Positions 43,771-56,150 of a stretch of 56,783 nt of DNA are shown here, piece by piece. The position numbers were made by a program, and so were the translations under genes. The stretch covers positions 204,639-261,421 of the forward strand of contig NMRA01000590.1 in NCBI GenBank assembly GCA_002633005.1. The letters run 5' to 3'. The notes below the pieces were generated by a model. It saw only the letters and a program-made list of their open reading frames with translations. It was not told the origin of the DNA and did no database searches. The DNA is from Phoronis australis. Lineage: Eukaryota > Phoronida > Phoronidae. Positions within the stretch are counted from its first letter, which is position 1; the number at the start of each line of letters is the position of its first letter.

Positions 43771-44413
43771 AGTTACTCGCGTCTACGAAATACAAGCCTG
43801 GGCACAGGCCATTTGCGTAGGCCTTTTTAGACGAAACTACCTTGAATTGAATACCATTTCCCATTTACTGCATAATTGCCATCAAACTTTAATTCCCTCC
43901 ATTAGTTTCTGGAGCTTCGAAGGCCGCAGCTTTATTCTTAATAACCCGTTATTTATGCTGGGGAGGTGAAACGTTTGATTAAAAGTTTCCGTTCCATAAC
44001 CGAAGATTTCTGTTCACAGTTGTGTAGCAAGCACCTTCAGGCAAAATGCATTTCTCTATTTTTATACTAAAATGTTATAAATACTTAATAATTGTTCTTG
44101 NAGTTACTCGCGTCTACGAAATACAAGCCTGGGCACAGGCCATTTGCGTAGGCCTTTTTAGACGAAACTACCTTGAAGAAGAATTGAATACCATTTCCCA
44201 TTTACTGCATAATTGCCATCAAACTTTAATTCCATCCATTAGTTTCTGGAGCTTCGAAGGCCGCAGCTTTATTCTTAATAACCCGTTATTTATGCTGGGG
44301 AGGTGAAACGTTTGATTAAAAGTTTCCGTTCCATAACCGAAGATTTCTGTTCACAAAATGCATTTCTCTATTTTTATACTAAAATGTTATAAATACTTAA
44401 TAATTGTTCTTGA
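43771..44413. repeat. ~320-bp direct duplication joined by a single n (44,101)
   Basis: 43,771-44,100 matches 44,102-44,413. The left copy has an extra ~24-bp block (about gttgtgtagcaagcaccttc) and the right has an extra 6 bp (gaagaa). Indels of this kind suggest two haplotypes placed in series. Confidence 0.8.
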
Positions 44414-44789
44414 CCTAGTTCGAGTTTAAAGAGAACGGAAATGTGTTAGTGCATAAAATGGCCCAGAAGTTGAATCTCTACCGTGCCTGTCAAGAGTGGA
44501 AATGGCCACTTGTTCTACATGCAGCTTGATGGGGGGTGATTCCAGTTCTTGCCCTGCCGCCATGATTTTCGCAATTCTGTCTCTTCCTCTCCCTCAAGTA
44601 CGCGTTGAGGTTGCTGATATCAGACAATTACCTTTACTTGCCGATCGTGTCCCTGATGATATTCATTTTTTTGAAATTTGCCCAAACAGTTTATGTGGAA
44701 ATCATTTGGCCCCACCGAAATACAATTGCCATACTCGCCATACTTGCGCCGGTGAACCCCACGCATGCATTGGAAATGTACCATTAAAG

Positions 44790-45345
44790 CATAGAACTCT
44801 AGTCCTGGAATGCTAACACCCGCAGGTGACATACGTATTCTTATTGGAGTCTGCAACCTTGAGACTAGACGCGAGAGTTTGCTCTGTGAATTTCCGCGTG
44901 TCTGCTCAACTGAACTATGATTGCTTATTGCACGTAAAGTTATTCATGTAATCAAGTCATAACTAATTTCATTCCCTAATTTTAATTTTGTTGCTTTTCT
45001 TCATCAAGCGAGACTCTTGAGGTACATTTAAAGACAATCGGCCATTTCTCGGCAAAATTAGTCGACGAACCCGACAATAGAACTCAAACCCTGGAATGCA
45101 AACTCTCCCACGTGACCAATGTAATAATTCTATTCTTAGAGCTTGTGACACCGAGACTAGCCGTGAGAGTTTGAACTGTAAATTTCTTGTTGTCTGCTCA
45201 TCTGAGATTTGATCGAGTGTTGTAGTTGTTAAGTCGAGCCTAATTTCATACCTTCGTTTTCATTTTGACACTTTTGTTCATCAAGCGAGACTCTTGAAGT
45301 TTAGTTCTCGACTGCCAGTTATTTCCCGGCAAAAGAGTTCTTATT
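44790..45345 (+). repeat. ~260-bp repeat, two units in tandem
   Basis: Units at about 44,790-45,070 and 45,075-45,345 share 'ggaatgc-aac', 'gagactag-cg-gagagttt', 'gaatttc-gtgtctgctca-ctga', 'ttcatcaagcgagactcttga' and 'cggcaaaa'. The third copy is at 42,490. Confidence 0.6.
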
Positions 45346-45544
45346 TAGTTAGATTACATGTTTTTAAATCATTTTATACGGTCTAAATACTCAAAAAGTC
45401 CAAATATACATTGTTGAGACGCTTTAATGAGTAGTTTCACTTTCAGTTTGTTGACTGAACATACCATTATATGGAGTTTGGTCAACTCATCTGCAATCCC
45501 TTGTCTGTTACATGCATTTGTTCATTCTATGTCTGATTTTAAGT

Positions 45545-45790
45545 CAGGCTAATGGAGCTGAAGGTTTATGTAAGGACACGCCCATAAATCGTTGTCCCAT
45601 TATATCCAGACTCTCATTCACTCGTTTGCATGCATTCACTAGCAAGACCGAGCTTAGAGGACTAGCAGACATCTTTGTGCAATGCTCGATTCCCGCCAGG
45701 TTTCGAACCCGTGTCTTCCCAAGGGGAGTTCGGAATTCAACCACTGAGCCATGTTGTGTCCTCGAGCTGAAAGTCACTCTTACTTGACTT
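45545..45790 (-). mobile_element. tRNA-derived SINE
   Basis: The minus-strand head (about 45,765-45,690) has an A box (tggctcagtggttgaattccg) and a B box (gggttcgaaacc) correctly spaced, followed by about 140 bases of unrelated body. Preserved polymerase III boxes and an undetectable acceptor stem fit a SINE rather than a tRNA gene. Confidence 0.6.
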
Positions 45791-45819
45791 TGATAATTGT
45801 CCGTCCTCTCTAACACTGC

Positions 45820-47920
45820 AAACGAGTTGCATGTTAATGTTCTGAGTAAATCTCCTAAATTACGAAGTATTACGAAATAGGGTGTTGTGAAGTTATTGGC
45901 CTGATTCAGAAAAGAACATCTTGGAACATTAATTAACCTTAATTACAATTATCGATATCTTAACTAGATTCACCACTTAGGCAATACTGGTTGAATCCGT
46001 GATTTTGACTTTCAGTTACAACTAGTGTACGTGGGTACAACAATTATTAGGGAAAAACGATGAGCCTCATAAATAGTCGTCCATGAATGTCATCTTGTTC
46101 AAACACGTTTTAGATATTCACTCTGCTCTTCCCTGGTGAATCCCAAACTCGCTCGTCTAAAACACATCTAATAATGTATACATTCCTGCGCCAATCGATG
46201 CTTTTCACGGACAGAGACTTTTTTGACACTGGAAACCACTGTTTGAAAATGTCGAATACTGATCAATGTCTGCATACCACGATTGTGAAATTGGATCTGT
46301 CATCGTGATGGGAAATGATTAAGTGTAAAAAAATGAAAGTAAGATAGTCATCAAATGTCTTCTGATGTAGTTTTTGGAAATATCTAATTTCACTATAACT
46401 TTGCAAATAGAAAAGGGCGTTAACGTGGTTTCTGAGCAGGATAAGATACACATCATTATGGACACGATGTAAAGTACATGTACAATTGAGTTGCACTCTA
46501 GAGTGCACACAGCGTCGTCACAAACCTTGGCACATGTCCAAAAGTAGTGTAAAATACTGATTATCTAAAAAATGAATTAATGGACTAGTGTGCAATTTCC
46601 ATTGGTTATCAGTTCAAGATATTTCGATATTTTATACATTGAATCAAATAGATTTTTATGCTGGGCGAAAAAATACACTTGTGCCCCGACTCAGCATATC
46701 TCAGTCGTCTATACAAAATGGATTCCAAATACGTTTCAACGTCTATACATGTACATGTATGTAAAGCTGCGTTTTGCCATTTTTAGCTCGGTAAAACCTA
46801 CATGAAATTGCTCTCTCAACGTCGGTTACCATGATAGGATTCCGCTTCTACCAAGTCTCAAATTGTTTACTCGAGGCATTTTTTGTAATTTGGACTTTTA
46901 GGTTTGGCCAACCCCATTAAACTATGAAGCATTTCTTTTGTCGCCGATGCTTAAGTTTGGGTTATGTAATCGTCTCTTTATGCTTGGTATTAGTTTATTA
47001 AATAATACTGTATGTTCTATTTTAGGTAACGTAAGAAGAACTACTTTTTTGTATGTCATGGAAATTAGTGGCAGGTTTCTGAGGTTACAATTCACCAAAT
47101 ACACTGCAAATAAGCTTGAACACTGCGAGGGTCAACATGGATCTTTAAATTTGACTAAATTTGTTCTTGTTGGTAACAGAAATTGAATTCTAACACGATA
47201 AAGAATACCATGAGACTGATTGAGAGTAAAGGCATAGTTCATTTTTGTTGTTTTGTGGCCAGCGATTTAAGGCGAAATTAGATCTTAGGCGCTCATAAGC
47301 ACGCTTGTCCGATCATGTACCGCAGTGTGATGAACGGCACTGAGTAAGGTTAGCACACCGTTTGAGGATTGCGTGTTGTCTATTTTGGCGCAGAACAGGG
47401 TTGCGTTCAAAGAAACGCCGGCATGAACACGCAAATTTGTAAGATGGCAATTCACGTTTTCATACCTATGTTTCTTGTGAGTCTACGGAACATAGCCTAT
47501 GATGTCATAGGCCAACATGGAACCTGTTTCAAGAAAACTGATATAGCTCAGACTATTCACCTCAGACAAGTGTAAGATGAATCTAAGATTGCTTTAATAT
47601 GAAACCGTTCCAAGAAAGTGACAATCATGAAGATTGTTTGTATCGCCTGAGTCCGCCGCACGATCCCACGGGATTTGAGAATATCCATATTTCAAGGTCA
47701 AATTAAACCGCTTCATCTGGAGACGACAAAATGACTGCAAATTTCTCAGAATGTGTGTTATGATAAAACTTAACGCAGGGTAAGGTATCATTGTTTGACG
47801 CCGCAACGAAGAATTCTATGTGACTTACGGCTTCAGTGATTTTAGAATGAGATGTCCACTTTAACAAATAAATTGAAGACAAGCCGACAGCAAGGGTGAG
47901 ACTGAAATTTTAACACGCCT
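45820..47920. other. Intergenic, no gene recognised
   Basis: Frames of 60-82 codons occur on both strands without domain or splice support. 'acatgtacatgta' occurs near 46,745. Confidence 0.5.
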
Positions 47921-47924
47921 TAAT

Positions 47925-48175
47925 AGTGGAGTTCTCGTATTGGCGCTATCTAGAGTAAGGAGAGCGCGAAAACGACTTGATACCAACTCGGGTTCGGTGC
48001 AGAAATTCAATGAATACGTATTGGATCCTTAATATAAGAACAGAATAATAAATCCCACTGAAAGTCACATGTTTGATTATATTACAGGTTCGTTATTTTA
48101 TTTTAGCTTTTGACAACGGCTGAGATCGAAAATTTCCCGCTTTGTCGGTCGCACTTCTGACTTCGCTGTGCGAGG
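47925..48175. mobile_element. SINE- or MITE-like repeat, copy 2
   Basis: Partner of 1,610-1,870. 'gcgctatctagagtaaggagagcgc' includes a short inverted motif (gcgct...agcgc), and the far end carries 'ggctgagatcgaaa'. Diverged and non-coding. Confidence 0.45.
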
Positions 48176-48301
48176 AATTTTCTTCACAGTGGCAAATGTA
48201 TAGAACATGATAGTCTTCAAACGTCGATCTTTTAAGAGGTTTATTGGCTTTTTCTGTAAGACATTAATGCGCCCCACTGCACAGCAATGGATATTTGATA
48301 G

Positions 48302-48600
48302 CAGGCCCGTAGCCAGGTAGGGGGTTCGAAGGGTTCGATCGACCCCGCACACGGAAAAGGTCCAGCCCCAGCCTATTCGTTAAAGATAGGATACAGATGG
48401 ACAACAACAAAATTGTTGCAGATACTAGTACTACTAACTACAACGATAACTGAGTTAGTATTAATTTTGAATTTACCTGTGATTCAAAGCACTTCACGTA
48501 ATCATCAGGCCGTACCCGGCCAACTTTGCCCGAGTGGTATTTGCGTAAATGACAGGATCGTGCAGACGATTAGAGGAGGCTTTATGTTATTCATCGGCAT
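48302..48600 (+). mobile_element. CAGGCCCGTAGC-ended DNA transposon fragment, copy 2
   Basis: Begins CAGGCCCGTAGCCAGG and matches the minus-strand copy at 23,473-23,170 over about 300 bases. The sequence then diverges. Further on, 'cactggcggatttagggg' (about 48,781) resembles another transposon terminus. No transposase frame. Confidence 0.6.
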
Positions 48601-48799
48601 AGAACATACGTGCCGGCCTAGTAGGAGGGCGAAAATTATGAGGGGGCACAAACCATTTCCACTTCGCCAAACACCCACCGCCCTCAATCGCCACCCCCTC
48701 TGCCACCCCCCACCCCCCGTGCTCCCGATGCCACCCTATTTGTACCGAATCTCCCAAGTCCGCGCTATAGGTGGTGGGCACACTGGCGGATTTAGGGGT

Positions 48800-49569
48800 T
48801 AACAAGTGCCCATGGCCCTCTAAAATTTTCCGAGATTCCTTTTGGCAGTTCTCGGGTGTGAATTTCTGACGGGTAAAACCCTGGCTAATACTCTACCCTT
48901 CCCCCACTCAAAATACTGAATGAGCCCCCGGGTCAATCCCAGGGATGAAGCCATCAAGAATTGAGTAACCGTGAACCAACACAGAGAGCAAGAATGAGCC
49001 TAGGAACAGTAAGTACAATGTACACTGACCGGTAGCGGGGAGCTGCGTCAAGTAGCTACATGTATAGCTGAGATCTAACTGTGTAAAAATATGAAATTCT
49101 CGATGATCTAAAGCTAATTGCTGGTCAGCTCAACTGTGATTCACTTGAGACAGGCAGCTCGTACCGGCCGTTCTAAAGTCAGGATTCGTTTTATTGTGAT
49201 CCAGTTTTGAGAAAACTTTATTTCATTATGGTCATTATTTGAAGGAGTTTTTTGAAAAGATGCGGTCCCGAAGTTCCTTAGGGCTGTTCCAAAATGCTTA
49301 GTTGAAAAATGACCTGTAGTCCAGTTTAAGGTGACTGGGGAAAAGGATAACGTGTCCCAAAAATGTACACACTTCCTGAACGCCTGAAATTCAAATTCAG
49401 TTCCCGTGGATCACAGAGAGTCTGCGAGGGCCTACTGCATGGTTACATCATGTTTTAACGTGGGCACGTCAGTCATGACGTGCAAGCATTCAATTCAGTT
49501 TTAAAGAACTAAAATCCTTGCTCAATGTTACTGGAAGCTAAAAACACCAAGGAAGTACAAACACAACAC
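48800..49569. other. Intergenic, no gene recognised
   Basis: C-rich around 48,900 (ctacccttcccccac) and otherwise ordinary. No open frame or repeat match seen. Confidence 0.5.
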
Positions 49570-52453
49570 TTCCAAGCAATAAGTTTAATTTTATTTATTT
49601 AAGGACTTTGAAAACGTTTTTTTTTTTCTTTCAGCGGTTTGCAAGTCTGAATTTCATCAATGTTTTTGAGAGTTATTTTAGATATGCAAAAATCGTCGGT
49701 GATCGGATTATTGAGATTTTCCAACTTCAGGCTGCAATTAAATTCACTGAAACATCATCATTTCTTACAAGATTAGCTTCTAATTGTCAAAAATCATCTG
49801 TGAATCTATCTATTTTCGTAGAACCATAAACAAGTAAATAAATCAAAAGCCAACGAATGTGTTTATCAAAACGGAATGTTATAAGCAACTTCCGCATGCA
49901 AGCTTGCAGACTTTTGACGTGTAACCGGGGGAAGATGAGAGATGGGGCTTGCTTTTATGGTGTATTTTGTTCATTTCAGAGGTACCTATAACAGTTCACG
50001 AGGCTAACCTAAACTCCACTGATAGAAAAAAAACGCTGAAATTCTTGTTCATGATTACAAGTGTTCTTTGAGTATCCCCTTTTCACATGAACACGGTCAT
50101 CACAAATAGTAGCCTAGACAGCACTGTTTTCCACATGTGGGAATTCCATACAAACAACTCATGGTGAGAGTCTTCAAAAGAGATGCTATTCTTGTGATAG
50201 TTCGGGAATCAGTATCATTATTTTATAACTAACCATCGGAAATAGTCCTTTTTTGTAATACAAAAATAGTGGTCTTCACGTTCTTCAAAATTCTAACCTT
50301 TCGATGGCAGCAATTCTACTGTATTTTTCACATTTTTGTTGTTTGGGTCGAATGACTGTCCTGAGCTGTGCACGAATGTTTTGGGTTTTGAAGGATTTGG
50401 AATTTCAAATATCATCGTGACTACTTGGCGGTGTCAGATTTACATGTCGAGAGGAACAAAGGAACATTTCCCTCGAATTGCTCCCCGAGAGAGGGTACCG
50501 TCTGAAATGAGACACCTTGAGATGAAAGACTAAACCTTAAGCTTGGAAAAAGAGTGACAGTGCATTCCACTGGCGTGTGGTCCCAAAACGATGCAGGGAG
50601 TGACCTCCTTCAACATGACAGCTGGTTGCACGATTTCACAAAAAACAGGAAAATAGAGGTGATCGATTCCAACATTGGGCCCTCTCCCCGTCAGCGGCCC
50701 CTTAAGAATTTGTCAATAAAGACTCACAAAAAGGGTGGTCAGTTAAATGTCATCAGTGGCCTCCTTCAAGGGCGGAGACCCTAAATATGAAAATTTCTAT
50801 ATTTTCAAATGTAAGGAAATGCGCAGCAATTATTATCTGTCAGATAATCAATTTTTCTCAAGTAACATAAAGTTTCGAGAAAAAAATAAACCGAAATTTG
50901 TCTCCGTTATATCCCTTGCCAGAGAGGGACACATGGAAAAATATAGTTTTGCATTTGCAGAATTGAATTATTGAATTTAAAAATACAGTAAATTAGGACA
51001 CTCCTCAAANATTTCCAAGCAATAAGTTTAATTCTATTTATTTAAGGACTTTGAAAACGTTTTTTTTTTCTTTCAGCGGTTTGCAAGTCTGAATTTCATC
51101 AATGTTTTTGAGAGTTATTTTAGATATGCAAAAATCGTCGGTGATCGGATTATTGAGTTTTTCCAACTTCTGGCTGCAATTAAATTCACCGAAACATCAT
51201 CATTTCTTACAAGATTAGCTTCTAATTGTCAAAAATCATCTGTGAATCTATCTATTTTCGTAGAACCATAAACAAGTAAATAAATCAAAAGCCCACGAAT
51301 GTGTTTATCAAAACGGAATGTTATAAGCAACTTCCGCATGCAAGCTTGCAGACTTTTGACGTGTAACCGGGGGAAGATGAGAGATGGGGCTTGCTTTTAT
51401 GGTGTATTTTGTTCATTTCAGAGGTACCTATAACAGTTCACGAGGCTAACCTTAACTCCACTGATAGAAAAACAACGCTGAAATTCTTGTTCATGATTAC
51501 AAGTGTTCTTTGAGTATCCCCTATTCACATGAACACACGGTCATCACAAATAGTAGGCTAGACAGCACTGTTTTCCACATGTGGGAATTCCATACAAACA
51601 ACTCATGGTGACAGTCTTCAAAAGAGATGCTATTCTTGTGATAGTTCGGGAATCAGTATCATTATTTTATAACTAACCATCGGAAATAGTCCTTTTGTGT
51701 AATACAAAAATAGTGGTCTTCACGTTCTTCAAAATTCTAACCTTTCGATGGCGGCAATTCTACTGTATTTTTCACATTTTTGTTGTTTGGGTCGAATGAC
51801 TGTCCTGAGCTGTGCTCGAATGTTTTGGGTTTTGAAGGATTTGGAATTTCAAATATCATCGTGACTACTTGGCGGTGTCAGATTTACATGTCGAGAGGAA
51901 CAAAGGAACATTTCCCTCGAATTGCTCCCCGAGAGAGGGTACCGTCTGAAATGAGACACCTTGAGATGAAAGACTAAACCTTAAGCTTGGAAAAAGAGTG
52001 ACAGTGCATTCCACTGGCGTGTGGTCCCAAAACGATGCAGGGAGTGACCTCTTTCAACATGACAGCTGGTTGCACGATTTCACAAAAAACAGGAAAATAG
52101 AGGTGATCGATTCCAACATTGGGCCCTCTCCCCGTCAACGGCCCCTTAAGAATTTGTCAATAAAGACTCACAAAAAGGGTGGCCAGTTAAATCTCATCAG
52201 TGGCCTCCTTCAAGGGTGGAGACCCTAAATATGAAAATTTCTATATTTTCAAATATCAGGAAATGCGCAGCAATTGTTATCTGTCAGATCATCAATTTTT
52301 CTCAAGTAACATAAAGTTTCGAGAAAAAAATAAACCGAAATTTGTCTCCGTTATATCCCTTGCCAGAGAGGGACATATGGAAAAATATAGTTTTGCATTT
52401 GCAGAATTGAATTATTGAATTTAAAAATACAGTAAATTAGGACACTCCTCAAA
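49570..52453. repeat. 1.44-kb direct duplication joined by a single n (51,010)
   Basis: 49,570-51,009 and 51,013-52,453 agree at roughly 98-99% by eye, with scattered SNPs and 1-2-bp indels. They abut the one-base gap. Allelic contigs scaffolded in series are the simplest reading. Each contains one copy of module X, whose frames (MTVHSTGVWSQNDAG ...) are therefore counted twice. Confidence 0.85.
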
Positions 52454-52620
52454 ATCTTCGCTTTACAAATTTTCGCAATTTTTCGAAATATACATGTATG
52501 TACATGTATGATTGATTTCGTGCACGTTTTCAAGTGGGTTAGGCGACATGAGCTGCAAAAATGGGACCCTGGCCAGGGTATTCAAAAGGTAAACCATCCG
52601 CTGATGCAGATTTGTTAAAT
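51995..52620 (+). repeat. Dispersed repeat module X, copy 2 (also at 50,560-51,009)
   Basis: Homologous to 20,795-21,390. Conserved DNA blocks include 'gattccaacattgggccctct', 'tgtcaataaagac' and 'cctgg-ca-ggt-ttcaaaaggta'. The 50,560 copy is truncated at the contig join. Confidence 0.6.
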
Positions 52621-52780
52621 TTTTCTCGTGAATTTCCTGTCTTATCCGTATTTCGCAGTCATTCTTTTCTCCATTGTTCCGGGCACAACGCCTATGTGGG
52701 TTGCCACGGTTAAACCCTGACGCCTGAAATTTTTTGGGGGCCATGCCCCCGAGCCTCCACCCCCGCTTCCTAAGGCCCTG
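52600..52780 (+). repeat. Dispersed repeat module Y, copy 2
   Basis: Matches 25,590-25,800, directly continuing module X here, and ends in a 'gggggccatgcccccgag' hairpin and C-run. Confidence 0.55.
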
Positions 52781-53139
52781 ACGTGATAGGGTGATAAGGG
52801 AGTCTAGAAGAAAATGTCTGTACCTAGCTAAGCTATAGAGCAGCTAGAGAGCACCCAAAATGTAATGCGGTGTGAATGCCTTAAATCGACCAAGAAACAA
52901 AACAGCAGGAAGTAGGTTTCTTTTCTGGCATTGATTGATAGAACGTTAAAGGGAAGGCGTTTTTCAAATTTGGAAATGAAAGTCTTCGTCCAATACAGGT
53001 TGGCCTATGTTTTTTATGCAGTCTCCATTTCGATTGTGGATCGGTGAATGTTTGCTTTTCCGTACTTTTAAATGCAGTAGAGGCAGACGGTAAGTTCACT
53101 AAATGTAGCCTTGCGTCGCGGGTCAAAAACCAGACATTT

Positions 53140-53930
53140 AACTATCATCAGGGTTGAGACGACCAACAGTTTTAAATTTAGAAAGACTGAATGGTACTCT
53201 CTGACTTCGTGAACACTGGCAGGGAAAGGGTAGCCTGTTAATACATTGAATTTCGACCCGTCCATGTTCATGGTTCCGGTGGATGAGGTTCAGGCGCAGA
53301 GGCCCTAAACTTTTCAGTTGCGCTGTGAAATGATGCGACCTTGACATGGATTTAATGAATGTATCGTGGTTGATAATTCATCAATATTCCCACTCCATAT
53401 TTTTAAAGTGCAATAACTTTCTCAATATTTTTCCTTGATCGTAAGGCATGCGGGCAATTTTGCATGCGCATGAAATCCAAACAAAGTATTTTAGAGTACC
53501 AGTGTGTTGTTTTCAATATAGGTACCTGTACGCCATTCAGTTTATCTAATAATCGAAGTATCATTCATTTTTCCATGTAAAAGTGTAAAACTTACACGAG
53601 TTTAAAAAGTTAGATCTATTCATAGTATCGAACCTTCGAAGTAGTGAACATTCGAAGTAGTGAACCTTCGAAGTAGTGAACCTTCGAAGTAGTGAACCTT
53701 CGAAGTAGTGAACCTTCGAAGTAGTGAACCTTCGAAGTAGTGAACCTTCGAAATAGTGAACCTTCGAAGTAGTGAACTTTCAAAGTAGTGAACCTTCGAA
53801 GTAGTGAACCTTCGGAATGGCGAACCGAATGGTGAGTAGTGGGCTGTTCCCATTTCCAACGACGCAAGCAACTTGAGTAACACGCAAAATATAAATAGAT
53901 AAAAATTGTTGGCAAATTATCCTCCGACTA
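53140..53930 (-). repeat. Dispersed repeat module Z, copy 2 (long minisatellite)
   Basis: Inverted homologue of 21,390-21,975. Contains the expanded 16-bp array (53,628-53,815). The flanks on both sides of the array match the other copy, so the array is internal to the repeat. Confidence 0.6.
53628..53815. repeat. 16-bp minisatellite GAACCTTCGAAGTAGT, about 12 units
   Basis: Near-perfect tandem units with point variants (cattcgaag, ttcgaaatag, tttcaaag). Each contains the TTCGAA palindrome. All three minus frames are open because 16 is not a multiple of three, which creates spurious FEGSLLRR-type frames. Confidence 0.9.
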
Positions 53931-53949
53931 AACATTTTTTCCGAGTAGG

Positions 53950-54820
53950 TGTAATCACGCATTTAAGCATTCCTTATTTGAAAATTTTGCAGGAAGTAAC
54001 GCGAGAACGTTTTGGACCTCATTACATCCGAATTTAGCCCCATTCTTTGCTAGCAACCGTCACGGCATCCTCATTTCTGGTATTACTAATTCCGTCTCAT
54101 CTCAAAAGAATAGACTGAGAGTCATCGTTGTGTATACAAATTTCCCCTCTCCTGATTAAGCTGCGTCAACTGAGGACTTTAATGAAATCTCAAAGTGTCG
54201 ACGTTTGCAAAATATCAAGGGTTCACCTTTCAAGAAATTCCAACCACCCCTGGGCAACGCTGACTACGAGCCTGGATAGCAAATAGGCAATAGAACACCG
54301 TTTATACCTGCCAGTAGGTTGAAACTCCCCTCGGCATAAGATGAGCTCTGTAGGTATTGCTGAACGCACTGGTGGGCGTCTGGCGGGATAGTGCGTTTCA
54401 TTATGGCACGGCTACTTCGAAAGTCCTCTATTAAAATGAATTAGTGGAATTCAAAATGGTCTTGTGATTTAACAGATCATCTAGAGTCTGTGCCAAGAAT
54501 GATTTTAACAGCCAGAACCTAATATATCCAATTCAAATCGTGGCGATCATTTTGGCTCATTCTACTGGAATGCTGACCAGTACGTCTCCATCAACCAAAT
54601 GTGCCCCTGTTGACCATTCTTCTAATGGGTGTAGAGAAACAACCCATTTGTCATTCTAATACGTGGTACATTGAAATTTTGGTGATAAATTTTCCCGAAC
54701 AATTCACATGCATAAAACAGTAGATAGTAGTCATTGATGACAATGGCCTTAAACTTTGTTTACCAGGCGGCACTTGAAATAAATAAGAACGCAATCGTTA
54801 TTTCCAGAGCCTGGGATACT
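53950..54820. other. No gene recognised
   Basis: AT-rich sequence between module Z and the W-like arm. Nothing identifiable. Confidence 0.45.
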
Positions 54821-54829
54821 GTTTTTTTC

Positions 54830-54995
54830 ACTCGAGATCGAATTTGAAACAATTTTTGTTATGTTCTATTCCATTTTTGTGTGACTTCAAAATAAGTATA
54901 TTATATTATGCTATGCTCCAGTACATAATAGCTTACATTGTGGACAACTGTCTAATTTAACAAATACTGTGTACATGTACTAATGACCCAATCAT
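54830..54995 (+). repeat. Module W arm, copy 2
   Basis: Resembles 22,030-22,190: 'actcga-at-gaattt-gaaa', 'ataagt-t-ttatattatgctatgctc-agtacataat-gcttac'. Only the left arm of the palindrome is evident here. Confidence 0.4.
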
Positions 54996-55194
54996 TACGG
55001 TTAAAACTTAGAGTGTGAACTACACGTGGTGGAAAAAGTACTGTACCTTTGTGGACTTCAGTATGGCAGTCTGAAAATTACACGTGTGTTTTATTGTTTG
55101 TTTAATTATAATCTCCACGGGAAAATGTTCAATCTCCCGAAGAATATTATGCTGAAGTGAAATCTTGGGTGAGAATACAGAATTAGGTCACACC

Positions 55195-55660
55195 CTACTT
55201 TGAACGTAAGAGAGGAGTGAAACAAGACTGCACACTGATCCCCTGGTTGTTCTCTGTTTTTGTAAGCGGGCTGGTTCAGAGGTTAAAGGAAATGGAGGTC
55301 GAGGAAATCAAGTTTGATGATAGTGAGTCTGTAACTTTTTGCGGGGGATTCAGTGCTTAAAGCGGACACAGTGCCTGGACTTCAGAAAAATTAAATGCAT
55401 TGCATAATTACTGTGGGGATTGGAGTCCTTTTAGAATTAAAAGTTGTTTGAAACGAAATCTCATTTCAAGTATCTCAGTGTGTCATTTTCTTGCAGATTA
55501 AACAGGAAAGAAAATTGCAGAATAGTAATTCTGCAAGCTAAAAAACAGTGAACATGTTAAAAGCATGTTTAACTAGTAAAGTGAAGTGTAGTTCACGACA
55601 TCATTTGATAGTACGGTAGTTTCTATATTGGAGTACGGTGCCGAAATACAGAAAGTGTTC
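55195..55660 (+). pseudogene. LINE reverse transcriptase remnant
   Basis: Three plus-strand blocks in order: RKRGVKQDCTLIPWLFSVFV (the G-V-x-Q-x-C-x-L-S-P-x-L-F motif of RT), LNALHNYCGDWS (the L-x-x-Y-C-x-x-W block) and LFDSTVVSILEYGAEIQ (the C-terminal L-F-D...I-L-x-Y-G-x-E-x-W block). The YADD catalytic box is not recognisable between them, and stops and frameshifts separate the blocks. A dead non-LTR element. Confidence 0.65.
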
Positions 55661-55929
55661 TCTAGCGTATTTTTATAAAGAACATGCAAACACCATTTAC
55701 ACCTGAATAGACTACAGTCCCACGTTTTATTATCAGATTGTTAAACAAAAAGTCCTTCTATATGGGTCCATATTTTAATAAAATGTTCATAATTCAGGCT
55801 GGTATAGTAAATTACCTTTTCTATGTTATAATATCCAAACATTTCATTTTAGCCATTAAAAGCAGGGAGGTCTGGAATTTAACATAGCTTCATACGTATA
55901 TCTGACGTTTTACTAAGCAAATAAGGAGA

Positions 55930-56150
55930 TAAATCACACTTTTGATCCCACTTTCCATAAGAAAACATCTGTCAAACTCAAGCTAATAACGGACCCTGTT
56001 TTGGCTGTAAACCAGTTGTTCTGAATAAGTTCACGTTCCCCAAAAACATGGCAAAGATTCCCGGGGTCTTTTCCACAGAATGCACATAGTGGTGAGTTAA
56101 CCATAACTATTTTATATAAAAATTTACTAAGAATTCGGTAAGTAAGTCTA
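55930..56150 (-). pseudogene. LINE C-terminal Cys-motif fragment, opposite strand
   Basis: Minus strand reads YRILSKFLYKIVMVNSPLCA, FCGKDPGNLCHVFGERE, then LIQNNW. This matches the tail S-P-L-C-x-F-C...E-x-x-x-H-L-F-x-x-C...F-W of non-LTR elements. It is head-to-head with the RT remnant at 55,195, so it is a separate insertion or an inversion. Confidence 0.55.

Noticed and set aside
50336-52418. Paired 65-76 codon frames as a duplicated small gene
   Set aside because: The pair is one sequence assembled twice. The third, distant copy at 20.8 kb is broken by stops, so this is treated as a repeat.
53616-53962. FEGSLLRRFTT-repeat proteins on the minus strand
   Set aside because: All three minus frames of a 16-bp minisatellite are open, so the frames carry no coding evidence.
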